This document shows positions 8,247 to 16,803 of a DNA stretch of 31,024 nt, one piece after another (position 1 is the stretch's first letter; each line of letters starts with the position of its first letter). Location: positions 1 to 31,024 of the forward strand of contig CAYOJY010000004.1 in assembly GCA_964404455.1 (NCBI GenBank). The letters run 5' to 3'. The DNA comes from CAKOSP01 sp964404455 (GTDB taxonomy: Bacteria; Bacillota_I; Bacilli_A; RF39; UBA660). The position numbers were made by a program, and so were the translations under genes. The notes beneath the pieces are model-generated. The model ran no database searches. It saw only the letters and a list, made by a program, of their open reading frames with translations, and was not told the origin of the DNA.

Positions 8247-8600
8247 TCGTAATTTCTTTTTAATTAAATTTGAACCTCTTTTAGGATCCTGAAATAATAT
8301 TTCATAAACCATTTTATCTTTTCTTAATTCATTTATAAACATGATTTCTTCATTAGTCAACGTTCTATATTTTGGATGTTCTTCCGATATAGTTTTAATA
8401 AGTTTATCAGTACCTAATAAATAATCAGATGTTACCCCCAAAACATGCATTAATTCAATTATGGTTTCTAATGATGGATTTCTAGTTTCTTTTTCATAAC
8501 AACAAATAGCTGATTTACCTACTCCCACCAGTTCACCTAACTCAGTCTGCGTTAAATTTAATGAAACACGTGCATTTTTTAGTCTATTACCTAATATCAT
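8244..8600 (-). CDS. XRE-family transcriptional regulator
   Basis: 118 residues with an N-terminal Cro/C1-type helix-turn-helix at about 5-60 (GNRLKNARVSLNLTQTELGE, then KSAICCYEKETRNPSLETI). LGVTSDYLLGTDK is the usual end of this domain. The C-terminal 55 residues are charged and helical and may mediate dimerisation. A strong AGGTGAGG site precedes the ATG. The target is unknown; the gene has its own terminator. Confidence 0.9.
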   Translation of the reverse strand: MILGNRLKNARVSLNLTQTELGELVGVGKSAICCYEKETRNPSLETIIELMHVLGVTSDYLLGTDKLIKTISEEHPKYRTLTNEEIMFINELRKDKMVYEILFQDPKRGSNLIKKKLR

Positions 8601-8697
8601 TTAACCCTCACCTTTTTTTAGTATAATCATTTTTTAAAAAAAATTGGGCTAAATTGACCATTTGTAAAATAAATTTACATTATTGAATTTAATTAAG

Positions 8698-8728
8698 AAA
8701 AAAACAAGAAAAATTAATCCTTGTTTTT
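8698..8728 (-). terminator. Intrinsic terminator of the ssb-like gene
   Basis: AAAAACAAG/CTTGTTTTT stem with an 11-base loop; on the minus strand it runs into a T tract. It overlaps the 3' end of the coding region. Confidence 0.75.
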
Positions 8729-9046
8729 ACTTGATAAAAAAGTAATTCTTTCCACCATTACTTCCGTAATATATTTTATTTCTTTATCTTCAGTTTCATA
8801 ATTTTTAGTTTCAAGTCTTCCTTTAACTCCAACAACATCTCCGCAATGACAGAATTCACATGTACTAGCAGCAATTCCATTCCATAAAACGCAGCGAATA
8901 AAATCGGTTTCATAAATATTATCAGAATTTTTATAATTACGTGTAACTGCCAAGTTAATTACAGTTCTTTTTTTATTATTATCCTTATATTCAATTATTT
9001 CCGGATCTTTCGTTAAACGGCCGACTAAAATAACATTATTCAACAC
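8714..9046 (-). CDS. Short single-stranded DNA-binding protein (SsbB-like)
   Basis: This 110-residue OB-fold protein begins with the SSB signature NNVILVGRLTKDPEI. It continues through INLAVTRNYKN, TDFIRCVLWNG and GDVVGVKGRLETKNYE. It stops at FLSSKNKD and lacks the Gly/Gln-rich linker and acidic DDDLPF-type tip of a replicative SSB. It therefore resembles the competence-associated SsbB of B. subtilis (about 113 residues), and an essential long SSB is expected elsewhere. The GTG start is 5 bases after AGGAGG; the next codon TTG is an alternative. Confidence 0.88.
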   Translation of the reverse strand: MLNNVILVGRLTKDPEIIEYKDNNKKRTVINLAVTRNYKNSDNIYETDFIRCVLWNGIAASTCEFCHCGDVVGVKGRLETKNYETEDKEIKYITEVMVERITFLSSKNKD

Positions 9047-9105
9047 ATTAGCCTCCTTTCAAAAAAAATTTAGCATTTTAACTTTATTTAGTCAAAAACA
9101 CTAAA

Positions 9106-9132
9106 TTTAAAATCTGTCTAGACAATTTTAAA
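9106..9132. repeat. 27-bp near-perfect palindrome between sufB and ssb
   Basis: TTTAAAAT and ATTTTAAA arms flank the perfect 10-mer TGTCTAGACA, with one unpaired C at 9114. It lies just past the sufB stop and about 60 bases before the ssb-like start. It could be a terminator stem or an operator; there is no long T tract after it. Confidence 0.6.
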
Positions 9133-9145
9133 AATTGGGCTTACT

Positions 9146-10435
9146 TTATTCTTTAATTAAACGATTAAGTTCAACAGCATATTCCATTGGTAAACTTTTT
9201 TTTAATTCAGCAATAAATCCCATTATTAATAACTCTTTTACCATGTTTTCACTTAATCCTTTACTCATCAAATAAAATATTTTATCGGCACTTACCTTGG
9301 ATATTGTGGCTTCATGTTCAATATACGAATTTTCATTTTCCGTAATATTTTTAGGATAAGCATTACTTTTAGAAATATTATCTAATAAAATAGTGTCACA
9401 TTTTATTTGAGCAAAACTATTATGAGCATTTTTAGATAATTTAACTAAACCCCGATAATTACATGTTCCACCATCTTCTGCAAGCGATTTACTAATAATA
9501 TTGCTCCGAGTATTTTTACCAATATGAATCATTTTAGCCCCAGCATCTAAGTATTGATTTTTTTTAGCATAAGCAACACTAATGGAGTTTCCTATTGAAT
9601 TATCCCCTTTTAAAATACATGAAGGATATTTCATAGTTACTTTACTCCCAATATTTCCATCAATCCATTCCATAATGCCGTATTCTTCAACAATTGCTCT
9701 CTTAGTAACTAAATTGTAAACATCTTTAGACCAATTTTGAATGGTAGAATAGCGACATTTAGCATTTTTACCTACATATATTTCTACAATCCCAGCATGA
9801 AGAGAATTCATAGAATAATTTCTCGCAGTGCAACCTTCAATATATTCTAATTCAGAATTATCATCAACAATAATAATTGTTCTTTCAAATTGACCTAAAC
9901 CTTCACTATCAATTCTAAAATAACTTTGTAAAGGCCGATCCAGTTTAGTGTTTTTAGGAATATAAATAAATGATCCACCACTCCAAGCCGCACCATTTAA
10001 AGCTGTATATTTATTTTCGTCATACTTAACCAGATTATTAAAATATTTTTTAAATAATTTAGGATGTTTTTTTAAAGCTTCATCGGTACTTGTAAATATA
10101 ATATTTTTATTTGTATTATTTTTATGATAAATAACTTCGCTTTCATATTGATTAGTAACCCCCGCTAAATACTTTTTCTCAGCCTCAATCACGCCCAATA
10201 ATTCAAAAGTTTTTTTAACATTTTTATCAACCTTTTGCCAATTATCCGTTAATTTATTACTACCATCTTTATAAAATGTAATATTATTAAAATTTATATT
10301 TAATTCAGGACCAAAATTCGGCTCTTTCAATTCATTAAATTTCTTTAATGAATTAAGCCTAAAATCTTGCATCCATTTAGGCTCTTCTTTTTTATCTGAT
10401 AAATTTTTAACTATTTTTTCATTAATTCCCAACAT
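9146..10435 (-). CDS. sufB: SufB, Fe-S cluster assembly scaffold
   Basis: About 429 residues with the complete SufB/SufD beta-helix layout. N-terminal EPKWMQDFRLNSLKKF is typical. Key segments are NGAAWSGGSFIYIP, LEYIEGCTARNYSMNSLHAG, the cysteine in AQIKCDTILLD that corresponds to the catalytic Cys of E. coli SufB, and the His in IEHEATISKVS. KIFYLMSKGLSE and the C-terminal helix are present. The protein builds Fe-S clusters with SufC and SufD. No sufC, sufD, sufS or sufU lies beside it, unlike the usual sufCDSUB operon. I prefer the ATG at 10435 because the family normally starts shortly before EEPKWM; an in-frame ATG at 10456 has no ribosome binding site. Confidence 0.94.
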   Translation of the reverse strand: MLGINEKIVKNLSDKKEEPKWMQDFRLNSLKKFNELKEPNFGPELNINFNNITFYKDGSNKLTDNWQKVDKNVKKTFELLGVIEAEKKYLAGVTNQYESEVIYHKNNTNKNIIFTSTDEALKKHPKLFKKYFNNLVKYDENKYTALNGAAWSGGSFIYIPKNTKLDRPLQSYFRIDSEGLGQFERTIIIVDDNSELEYIEGCTARNYSMNSLHAGIVEIYVGKNAKCRYSTIQNWSKDVYNLVTKRAIVEEYGIMEWIDGNIGSKVTMKYPSCILKGDNSIGNSISVAYAKKNQYLDAGAKMIHIGKNTRSNIISKSLAEDGGTCNYRGLVKLSKNAHNSFAQIKCDTILLDNISKSNAYPKNITENENSYIEHEATISKVSADKIFYLMSKGLSENMVKELLIMGFIAELKKSLPMEYAVELNRLIKE

Positions 10436-10505
10436 AAAAATCACTAAATCTATCATACACTAAAATATCATCAAACACAATTAAGTAATTTATATAACTG
10501 AATAA

Positions 10506-10534
10506 TTGAAATTAATATTTATTTTTGATATAGT
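10506..10534 (+). promoter_or_regulatory. Promoter of the 10552-11247 gene
   Basis: TTGAAA (10506-10511), 17-base spacer, TATAGT (10529-10534), followed by AGGTGAG and the ATG at 10552. Confidence 0.6.
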
Positions 10535-10551
10535 ATATAGTAGGTGAGTGT

Positions 10552-11247
10552 ATGGAAAATAATTCATACTTAAATTATTTGAAATCAATTTCAAATAATG
10601 ACAATGGAGAAGTAGAATACCCTAATATTCAAGATTTTTTCATTACCGATAATTTTTTAATATATAAAAATTTTAAATTAGATTTAAATGGAATAAAATT
10701 AGCGATGCTTGATCCCATACTTTTTACATTCGAAATTAATGAAATTTTATTTATCTTAAAAAATAATGTAATAAACTTCAAAGACCCAAACTTTATTCAA
10801 AAAGAAATTAATTATATGCTTTATCTAGAAAATTTAATTATTTTAACTGATGAACAAAAAAAATACATTTATGATTATTTAAATGATTTTTATAAAAAAA
10901 ATAATATAAGAAAACAATATAATTATTCTGAATTAAATAACGAATTAGAAGCTAGAATTATCCCTATAAACCAAGCTTACTTAAAAGATGATGAAATAAA
11001 CAGTGAATATTATAAACCGGCAGCAAATTTTATCCGGGAATTAGAATTAGCTTATTATAATAATGAAAATGCAACTAATACAATTAAATATTCAAATCAA
11101 TTAGTTCGTACAAACAATAGCCTTCCTCTAGGCTTGTATGATACCGATAGTTTTAGAGAAGCAGGCTTTGCCCACAATATTATTATTATTGTTATTACAA
11201 TACTTATTGGTTTTTTATTAGCGTTGACCCTTTTTTTTATCAAGTAA
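10552..11247 (+). CDS. Tail-anchored protein of unknown function
   Basis: 231 residues, acidic and helical, with a cytosolic-looking N-terminal part and one C-terminal transmembrane helix at about 208-230 (HNIIIIVITILIGFLLALTLFF) followed by only a few residues. AGGTGAG precedes the ATG. The last 30 bases overlap the 3' end of the convergent gene on the other strand. I recognise no family. Three other proteins in this window share the soluble-domain plus C-terminal helix plan. Confidence 0.75.
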   Translation: MENNSYLNYLKSISNNDNGEVEYPNIQDFFITDNFLIYKNFKLDLNGIKLAMLDPILFTFEINEILFILKNNVINFKDPNFIQKEINYMLYLENLIILTDEQKKYIYDYLNDFYKKNNIRKQYNYSELNNELEARIIPINQAYLKDDEINSEYYKPAANFIRELELAYYNNENATNTIKYSNQLVRTNNSLPLGLYDTDSFREAGFAHNIIIIVITILIGFLLALTLFFIK

Positions 11248-11949
11248 ATTACTTTTATTTTTTAAATGTATAGGAAGATAAGACAAATATAATAAAGGAA
11301 TACTTAATAATGCCAGCCAAATTTGAGTTGGCATTAATTTTAAGAAAGGATAAATTTCATACATAAAATCAGGAAAATTTTTATTAAATATATAATTAGT
11401 ATTTAAAATTTGATTTATTCCCCAAACTAAAGAATATACAATAATACTATAAATCAAAAAATATTTTAAACCTTTTTTATTAACTTTATAATCCAAAACA
11501 TATAATACAAAAAAACTATTTATTAATAAAAAATGATGACTTATAATAATCATTATAAAATCATAACGATCATATGCAACACTAGGATCTTGAAAAATTA
11601 TGACAGTAGTAGTACAAAAAAATATAGCGTAATACAAATAATTAAACATTTTTTCTTTTTTAGCTAAAATCATATAGATAAATAAAAATCCCGTAATATA
11701 ACAATAATGAATGGGTAAATGTATTTTAATATCATAATTTCCCATCATAAGTGCCCCAAGCGAATAAATTATCATATTGATAAATAAAATGGAAATTCCT
11801 AATATCTTTAAATTATAATGATTTTTTAAATAATTTCTATAATGATAAATTAAATATATTGATAATACCGTTCCAATAATTAAAAAAATATGAATATAAC
11901 CAAAATAAGTTAAGCTCATTTGACTAGTTGTGCCAAAGTAATACTTCAT
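11218..11949 (-). CDS. YwaF/TMEM164-like integral membrane protein
   Basis: 243 residues with about six or seven hydrophobic helices. LPIHYCYITGFLFIYM and ISHHFLLINSFFVLYV match the conserved LPLHxC and SHxxL segments of the YwaF (TIGR02206) family, related to TMEM164. Function in bacteria is unknown. It converges with and overlaps the preceding plus-strand gene. Family assignment is by pattern recall. Confidence 0.7.
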   Translation of the reverse strand: MKYYFGTTSQMSLTYFGYIHIFLIIGTVLSIYLIYHYRNYLKNHYNLKILGISILFINMIIYSLGALMMGNYDIKIHLPIHYCYITGFLFIYMILAKKEKMFNYLYYAIFFCTTTVIIFQDPSVAYDRYDFIMIIISHHFLLINSFFVLYVLDYKVNKKGLKYFLIYSIIVYSLVWGINQILNTNYIFNKNFPDFMYEIYPFLKLMPTQIWLALLSIPLLYLSYLPIHLKNKSNLLDKKKGQR

Positions 11950-12063
11950 TTTTTCACCATCTTTATTATAATTCTAAAATAAAAAAGATACAAGATTTTA
12001 ATCTTTAAAATTTAAATATATATCGATTAACTAATAATATCTTAATTAACAACTTTTAATTAT

Positions 12064-12208
12064 GTCTCAAAAATGATGCGAACATAAGCGTTTTATTTAG
12101 TTAAACAGCAAATACTTTTGCCAAGAGCTTTACTTTTTAAAAAGTAAAATCAAAAACTTTTAAAATTATATTGAGACTAAATTCCCGTTGAAAAGAAAAC
12201 GGGAATTT
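12064..12208. other. Structured intergenic element (nested inverted repeats)
   Basis: In the gene-free stretch 11950-12319, GTCTCAA (12064-12070) pairs with TTGAGAC (12171-12177). Between them lie a GCAAA/TTTGC hairpin (about 12108-12121) and a perfect 20-bp palindrome at 12129-12148 centred on TTTTTAAAAA. Directly after the outer arm comes an 11-bp stem AAATTCCCGTT/AACGGGAATTT with an 8-base loop (12179-12208), the most GC-rich piece nearby. No convincing ORF or known riboswitch motif is visible. It may be a small RNA, a leader element or a decayed short mobile repeat. Confidence 0.5.
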
Positions 12209-12247
12209 ACTTTAGCAATTTTATAATTACCCCAAATTGTGAAAACC

Positions 12248-12276
12248 TTGACTTTTTCTTATTTTAATGGTAACAT
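12248..12276 (+). promoter_or_regulatory. Promoter of the teichoic-acid operon
   Basis: TTGACT (12248-12253), 17-base spacer, TAACAT (12271-12276), about 45 bases before the first glycerophosphotransferase gene. Confidence 0.6.
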
Positions 12277-12319
12277 ACACAACTAAACAAAGGGATTTAA
12301 CAATTTATGGGGGGATGAA

Positions 12320-13423
12320 TTGGTGATAAAAGATATTTCTATTATAATTTGCAAACAAATTGCTAAAATTATATATTTTTTTCTGAAAATGTTACCTACT
12401 AAAAACAAAGTGGTATTTATTAGTAGATTTAACGATAAAACTTCAATTGATTTTAAATTACTTAATGATGAAATAAAATTAAACTATTCTAAAGTGGAAA
12501 TTGTAATTTTAAATCATAAATTAAGAAACCATTTTCTATTATTACTTGATATATTACAAGAAATGTATCATTTAGCTACCTCAAAAGCAGCTATTATTGA
12601 CAGTTACATTATACCCGTTTGTATTTTAAAACATAAAAAAAATTTAATTGTCATTCAAATTTGGCACGCATTAGGAGCAATCAAAAAATTTGGTCATTCT
12701 TGTTTAGATACTGAAGAAGGAGCTTCTCAAAAATTAGCTAAAATGATGCAAATGCATAAAAACTATGATTATATCATTTCCCCTGGCAAAAAAACCATTT
12801 CACATTACATGGAAAGTTTTAATTCTAGAAAAAAACAAATTTTACCTTATGGAATGCCAAGAATAGATTATTTAATTAATAAAGAATTTACCGATAAAAA
12901 AAGAAATGAAATATTAAATAAATATCCAGCATTAAAAAAGAAAAAAAATATCTTATATTTTCCCACATTTAGAGATAATACACCTATTCCATATGAGCAG
13001 GTAATAGATAATGTAAACTTAGATAAATATAATTTGATAATCATAAAACATCAAAATGATAAGACTAAAATTCCGAATCGGTCAAACATTTATGTTTTAA
13101 ATCAATATTCTGTAATGGAAGTCTTATTAATTTCAGATTATTTTATTTCTGATTATTCCGCTTCTTTTTTTGAAGCTGCAATTCTTGATATTCCCTTTCA
13201 CGCATACACTTTTGATTTTGAAAGGTATCAATTAACTCGAGGATTATTTATGGATTTAGAAAAAGAAATACCAGGAGTAGTCAGTAAAAATATCGAAGAT
13301 ATCATTAATGGAATAGAAAAAAATATTATAGATAAGAAAAAATACGCAAATTTCAAAAAAAATTATTTAAAAATATCAGATGGTAATTCAAGCAAAAAAA
13401 TAATTTCCTTATTGGGTTTATAA
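12320..13423 (+). CDS. CDP-glycerol glycerophosphotransferase, TagB/TagF family (first copy)
   Basis: This 367-residue enzyme transfers glycerol-phosphate from CDP-glycerol to a growing teichoic-acid-like chain at the inner membrane face. Signatures in order: IQIWHALGAIKKFGH (usual WHG motif reads WHA), YDYIISPG, YGMPRIDYL, LYFPTFRDN, IIKHQND (histidine of the RPHY site), and FISDYSASFFEAAILDIP for the CDP-glycerol pocket. The N-terminus carries a short amphipathic segment. GGGGGG lies upstream; TTG at 12320 or GTG at 12323 are both possible starts. It opens an operon with a second copy, tagD, tagG and tagH. Whether it is a primase or a polymerase cannot be told here. Confidence 0.9.
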   Translation: MVIKDISIIICKQIAKIIYFFLKMLPTKNKVVFISRFNDKTSIDFKLLNDEIKLNYSKVEIVILNHKLRNHFLLLLDILQEMYHLATSKAAIIDSYIIPVCILKHKKNLIVIQIWHALGAIKKFGHSCLDTEEGASQKLAKMMQMHKNYDYIISPGKKTISHYMESFNSRKKQILPYGMPRIDYLINKEFTDKKRNEILNKYPALKKKKNILYFPTFRDNTPIPYEQVIDNVNLDKYNLIIIKHQNDKTKIPNRSNIYVLNQYSVMEVLLISDYFISDYSASFFEAAILDIPFHAYTFDFERYQLTRGLFMDLEKEIPGVVSKNIEDIINGIEKNIIDKKKYANFKKNYLKISDGNSSKKIISLLGL

Positions 13424-13436
13424 AGGAGAATGTAGT

Positions 13437-14699
13437 ATGAAAAGAAAAATAAAGAAAATTGTAATTGATTATGCTAAGAAGAATTCAATGTTTAGAACCA
13501 TTCTTAGAAAAGTAGTGTCAATTAAAAATAATATCTTATATTTACCAAGAATATTTTATAAAGTAAACCCTAATTTAATTATTTTTGAAAGTTATATGGG
13601 AAGAAGTTATGATTGTTCGCCAAAAGCAATTTATGAAGAAATGCTTAAAGATACTTATTTTGAAAAATACAAATTCATTTGGGTTTTTAAAGAAAATTAC
13701 GAAAATAATTTAGCAAAAAATTATATTAAAGATAAACGAACTAAGGTTGTAATTTATCGCTCAAAAGAATATTATAAAGCATATGCTCAAGCTAAATATT
13801 GGGTTACTAATTCCCGATTACCAAGAGAAATACAGAAAAAAGATAATCAAATCTATTTACAATGCTGGCACGGTACTCCATTAAAAAAACTTGGTCATGA
13901 TATTATTGAGCATACGCAAAATGCAATGAATACGAAAAAAGAAATAAATAAAAGATATGATTTAGAATCTTCAAAATTTGATTATTTTATTTCACCTTCT
14001 AAATTTGCAACTGAAAAATTTAAAACTGCATTTAACATTCAAAAAGAAAAAATTATAATTGAAAAAGGTTATCCCAGAAATGATTTTTTAAAAAATTATA
14101 AAGAAGAAGATATTATTAATTTTAAGAAAAAATTTAATATTCCATTAGACAAAAAAGTTATATTATATTGTCCAACTTTTAGAGATAATCAACATGAATC
14201 AGGTGTGGGGTATACTTATAATATTAATATTGATTTTGAATATTTAAAAGAAAAGTTAGGTAATGATTATGTTATTTTATACCGACCGCATTATCTAGTT
14301 GCTAATAAAATAGATATCAAAAAATATGAAGGTTTTGTTTTATATGATCAAGCCTTTATTGGTAATACAAATGAATTATATATTAGTAGTGATATATTAA
14401 TCACTGACTATTCAAGTGCACTTTTTGATTTTGCCAATTTAAATAAACCTATTATATTTTATATGTACGATCTGGATTTTTACAAAAATGATTTACGGGG
14501 ATTTTATTTATCATTAGATGAATTACCGGGTAAAATTGTTACCAAAGAAAAAGAAATTGTTACTATAATTAATAATTTAGAAAAATACAATAATGATTAT
14601 GAAAATATTTACAAAAAATTAAAAGAAAAATTTTTATATCTTGATGACGGTAATGCTAGTAAGCGAGTTATTAATATAGTTTTTAAAAAAGGGAGTTAA
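13437..14699 (+). CDS. CDP-glycerol glycerophosphotransferase, TagB/TagF family (second copy)
   Basis: 420 residues and more canonical than the preceding copy. It has QCWHGTPLKKLGHDI (WHG at 144-146), DYFISPSKFA, GYPRNDFL, LYCPTFRDN, LYRPHYLV and LITDYSSALFDFANLNKPI, then RGFYLSLDELPGKIV. These hold the catalytic histidines and the nucleotide-binding DYSS segment. AAGGAG precedes the ATG 13 bases after the first copy ends. The pair may act sequentially, one as primase and one as polymerase, as TagB and TagF do; which is which is inference. Confidence 0.94.
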   Translation: MKRKIKKIVIDYAKKNSMFRTILRKVVSIKNNILYLPRIFYKVNPNLIIFESYMGRSYDCSPKAIYEEMLKDTYFEKYKFIWVFKENYENNLAKNYIKDKRTKVVIYRSKEYYKAYAQAKYWVTNSRLPREIQKKDNQIYLQCWHGTPLKKLGHDIIEHTQNAMNTKKEINKRYDLESSKFDYFISPSKFATEKFKTAFNIQKEKIIIEKGYPRNDFLKNYKEEDIINFKKKFNIPLDKKVILYCPTFRDNQHESGVGYTYNINIDFEYLKEKLGNDYVILYRPHYLVANKIDIKKYEGFVLYDQAFIGNTNELYISSDILITDYSSALFDFANLNKPIIFYMYDLDFYKNDLRGFYLSLDELPGKIVTKEKEIVTIINNLEKYNNDYENIYKKLKEKFLYLDDGNASKRVINIVFKKGS

Positions 14700-14704
14700 G
14701 GATT

Positions 14705-15120
14705 ATGAAAAAAGAAAAAGTAGTTTTAACATATGGAACGTTTGATTTATTACATTTTGGTCATTTATTATTTTTAGAGCAAGCTAAAAATTTAGGAGAT
14801 AAATTAATTATTGGACTTTCTACTGATGAGTTTAATAAAGAAAAAGGAAAAATAAGTTTTTTTGATTATGAAAAACGAGTGAAATGCTTTTAAATCTTAC
14901 TTATGTTGATGATGTTATTCCTGAATCAAACTGGAACCAAAAAGAAAATGACATAAAAATTTTTGATGTTTCGGTTGTAGTAATGGGCAGCGATTGGGCT
15001 GGAGATCAAAGATTTGAGAAATTACGTCCATTTTGTGATGTTAAATACATTTATCGTCCCCATATAATTTCTACAACAGTTTTAAAGAATTATATTACTA
15101 TTCAAGGTTTACAAAGTTAA
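14705..15120 (+). pseudogene. tagD: Glycerol-3-phosphate cytidylyltransferase TagD, interrupted by a frameshift
   Basis: The first frame (14705-14893) encodes LTYGTFDLLHFGHLLFLEQA with the HxGH nucleotide-binding motif and ends at FFDYEKRVKCF and a stop. The second frame (to 15120) resumes at LLNLTYVDDVIPESNW and continues through VVMGSDWAGDQRFEKL and the ISTT motif to the natural end. One added base near 14884-14887 (AAATGC to AAAATGC) would restore EKRVKMLLNLTYVDD, matching the family. TagD makes the CDP-glycerol used by both upstream transferases, so loss should disable the pathway unless another copy exists. An assembly or sequencing error is therefore a serious alternative. Confidence 0.85.
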
Positions 15121-15216
15121 TATTTTTAGCTTATTTAATTAATAATTTAAAGAAAGGAAAAAAGGATTGGAAATTCCCTTCCTAAGCAGATAATTAAAAT
15201 CTGTTAAAACAAATTT
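15121..15216 (+). promoter_or_regulatory. tagG leader with mini-ORF and hairpin
   Basis: AAAGGAAAAAAGGA is followed by TTG and eight sense codons (15167-15193 including stop), out of frame with tagG. The later AGCAGAT/ATCTGTT arms form a 7-bp hairpin (one G-U pair) that ends 14 bases before the tagG ATG. The purine-rich site could also pair with TTCCCTTCCT downstream. The function is unproven. Confidence 0.35.
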
Positions 15217-16005
15217 ATGATTAAAAAAAATTTACACAATTTTAAAAAAATTATCCAAATGTCATTAATTGATTTAAAAAAAATAACTAAAGGCACTTTA
15301 TTAGGATGGTTTTGGATTATAGCTAAACCCGCTACCCAAATTTTTATATATTGGTTTGTTTTTTCGATTGGATTAAGAAATAGCGAAGCTATTAATGGAT
15401 TTCCTTATATATTATGGTTAATTTGTGGATTGCTACCTTGGTTTTATATCGCAGAAATATTTAATTTTTCAATAAAATCCTATAAAAAATATTCCTATTT
15501 AGTTACTAAAATTAAATTTCCGATTGAAATAATACCAAAATTTATAAGTATTTCTCGATTAATTATAAGTTTGATTTTAACAGGGTTAGTAATCTTAATT
15601 TATTTATTTTCAGGTGGAGTACTAGACATATATTTTATTCAATTACCATTTATAATAATTTTAATGTATTTATTTATGACTTCATTAGGAATGATTTTAG
15701 CATTACTAAGTGTTTTATCTAAGGATTTTGAGAATTTAGTTAGAATTTGTACTCCTCCAATCTTATTTTTATCCCCAATTTTATGGAATATTAATAATAT
15801 TAAAATTCCTTGGTTAATTACTTTGCAAAATATCAATCCTATTCATTTTATTGTTAATAGTTATAGAAAAATATTTATTTATAAAGAATGGATTTACTCA
15901 GAAACGTTTTCATTATTATCTTTTTTATTAATAACTATTATTATTATATTATTATCACATGTGTTATTTAAAAAATTAAGAAAAGAAATACCGGATTATC
16001 TATAA
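15217..16005 (+). CDS. tagG: Teichoic-acid ABC transporter permease TagG
   Basis: 262 residues of the ABC-2 permease type. It moves the lipid-linked polymer outward together with TagH. The cytoplasmic N-terminus is followed by GTLLGWFWIIAKPATQIFIYW, the hallmark entry of O-antigen/teichoic-acid exporters, and then six hydrophobic helices (GLLPWFYIAEIFNFS, IISLILTGLVILIYLF, FLSPILWNINN and others). The stop is 10 bases before tagH. No Shine-Dalgarno site stands before the ATG and an in-frame TAA lies 12 bases upstream, so the start is fixed by position. Confidence 0.93.
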   Translation: MIKKNLHNFKKIIQMSLIDLKKITKGTLLGWFWIIAKPATQIFIYWFVFSIGLRNSEAINGFPYILWLICGLLPWFYIAEIFNFSIKSYKKYSYLVTKIKFPIEIIPKFISISRLIISLILTGLVILIYLFSGGVLDIYFIQLPFIIILMYLFMTSLGMILALLSVLSKDFENLVRICTPPILFLSPILWNINNIKIPWLITLQNINPIHFIVNSYRKIFIYKEWIYSETFSLLSFLLITIIIILLSHVLFKKLRKEIPDYL

Positions 16006-16015
16006 GGAGGCAAAA

Positions 16016-16741
16016 ATGGAAAATATTATAGAATTTAAAAATGTTTATAAAATGTATAAACTTTTTAAAAATGATTCAGAACGTTTAATTAACAGTGTAT
16101 CTAATAAACACATCCATAATAAAAAAATTGCATCAAATTATTTGAATTTTAATGTAACTCGGGGCGAAAGAGTCTCATTTTTAGGTGCGAATGGCGCTGG
16201 CAAAAGTACAATTTTAAAATTAATTACAAATGTTACTTATCCAACCGAAGGAGAAATTATTGTTAATGGCCGCGTTGCTGCATTATTAGAACTTTCCGCC
16301 GGCTTTGATTTAGATTTTACCGGTATTGAAAACATATATTTAAAATGCCAATTATTAGGATTATCTAAAAAAGAAACTAAAATGATAGAACAAAACATTA
16401 TTAATTTTGCTGATATTGGCGAATATATTAATATGCCTGTTAGAACATACTCTTCAGGAATGAAAGCAAGACTTGGTTTTGCCATTATAATTCATAGTAA
16501 AGCAGATATATTAGTTATTGACGAGGCTATGGCTGTTGGTGATAAAAGTTTTAAAAAGAAGTGTTTAAATAAGATTAAAGAAATGACTAATAAAAAAGAT
16601 GTTACATTAATATTTGTAACCCATTCTTTAAATCAAGCTAAAGAATTTTGTGAACGCGGAATTATACTTAATAAAGGTCACATTGTTTATGATGATAATA
16701 TTGAATCTACAATAAAAGTATATAATAGAATGTCTTTTTAA
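16016..16741 (+). CDS. tagH: Teichoic-acid ABC transporter ATPase TagH
   Basis: 241 residues. Walker A GANGAGKST is at 57-65, signature YSSGMKARL at 145-153, Walker B ILVIDE at 165-170 and the switch His at 203 (VTHSLNQ). ALLELSAGFDLDFTGIENIYL is typical of the polysaccharide/teichoic exporter subclass. It is the short form, lacking the long C-terminal extension of B. subtilis TagH. A perfect AAGGAGG site precedes the ATG. It is the last gene of the operon. Confidence 0.95.
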   Translation: MENIIEFKNVYKMYKLFKNDSERLINSVSNKHIHNKKIASNYLNFNVTRGERVSFLGANGAGKSTILKLITNVTYPTEGEIIVNGRVAALLELSAGFDLDFTGIENIYLKCQLLGLSKKETKMIEQNIINFADIGEYINMPVRTYSSGMKARLGFAIIIHSKADILVIDEAMAVGDKSFKKKCLNKIKEMTNKKDVTLIFVTHSLNQAKEFCERGIILNKGHIVYDDNIESTIKVYNRMSF

Positions 16742-16758
16742 AATCAAATATATTTAAA

Positions 16759-16803
16759 CAAAAACCTAAGTCGATGTTTATTAAACATTACTTAGGTTTT
16801 TGA
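16759..16803. terminator. Terminator after tagH
   Basis: AAAAACCTAAGT pairs with ACTTAGGTTTTT, and an inner ATGTTT/AAACAT stem extends the hairpin. The symmetric A and T flanks let it act in both directions. Confidence 0.85.

Noticed and set aside
12129..12148. The 20-bp palindrome as an intrinsic terminator
   Set aside because: It is pure A/T in its centre, has no T tract after it on either strand and no gene ends nearby.
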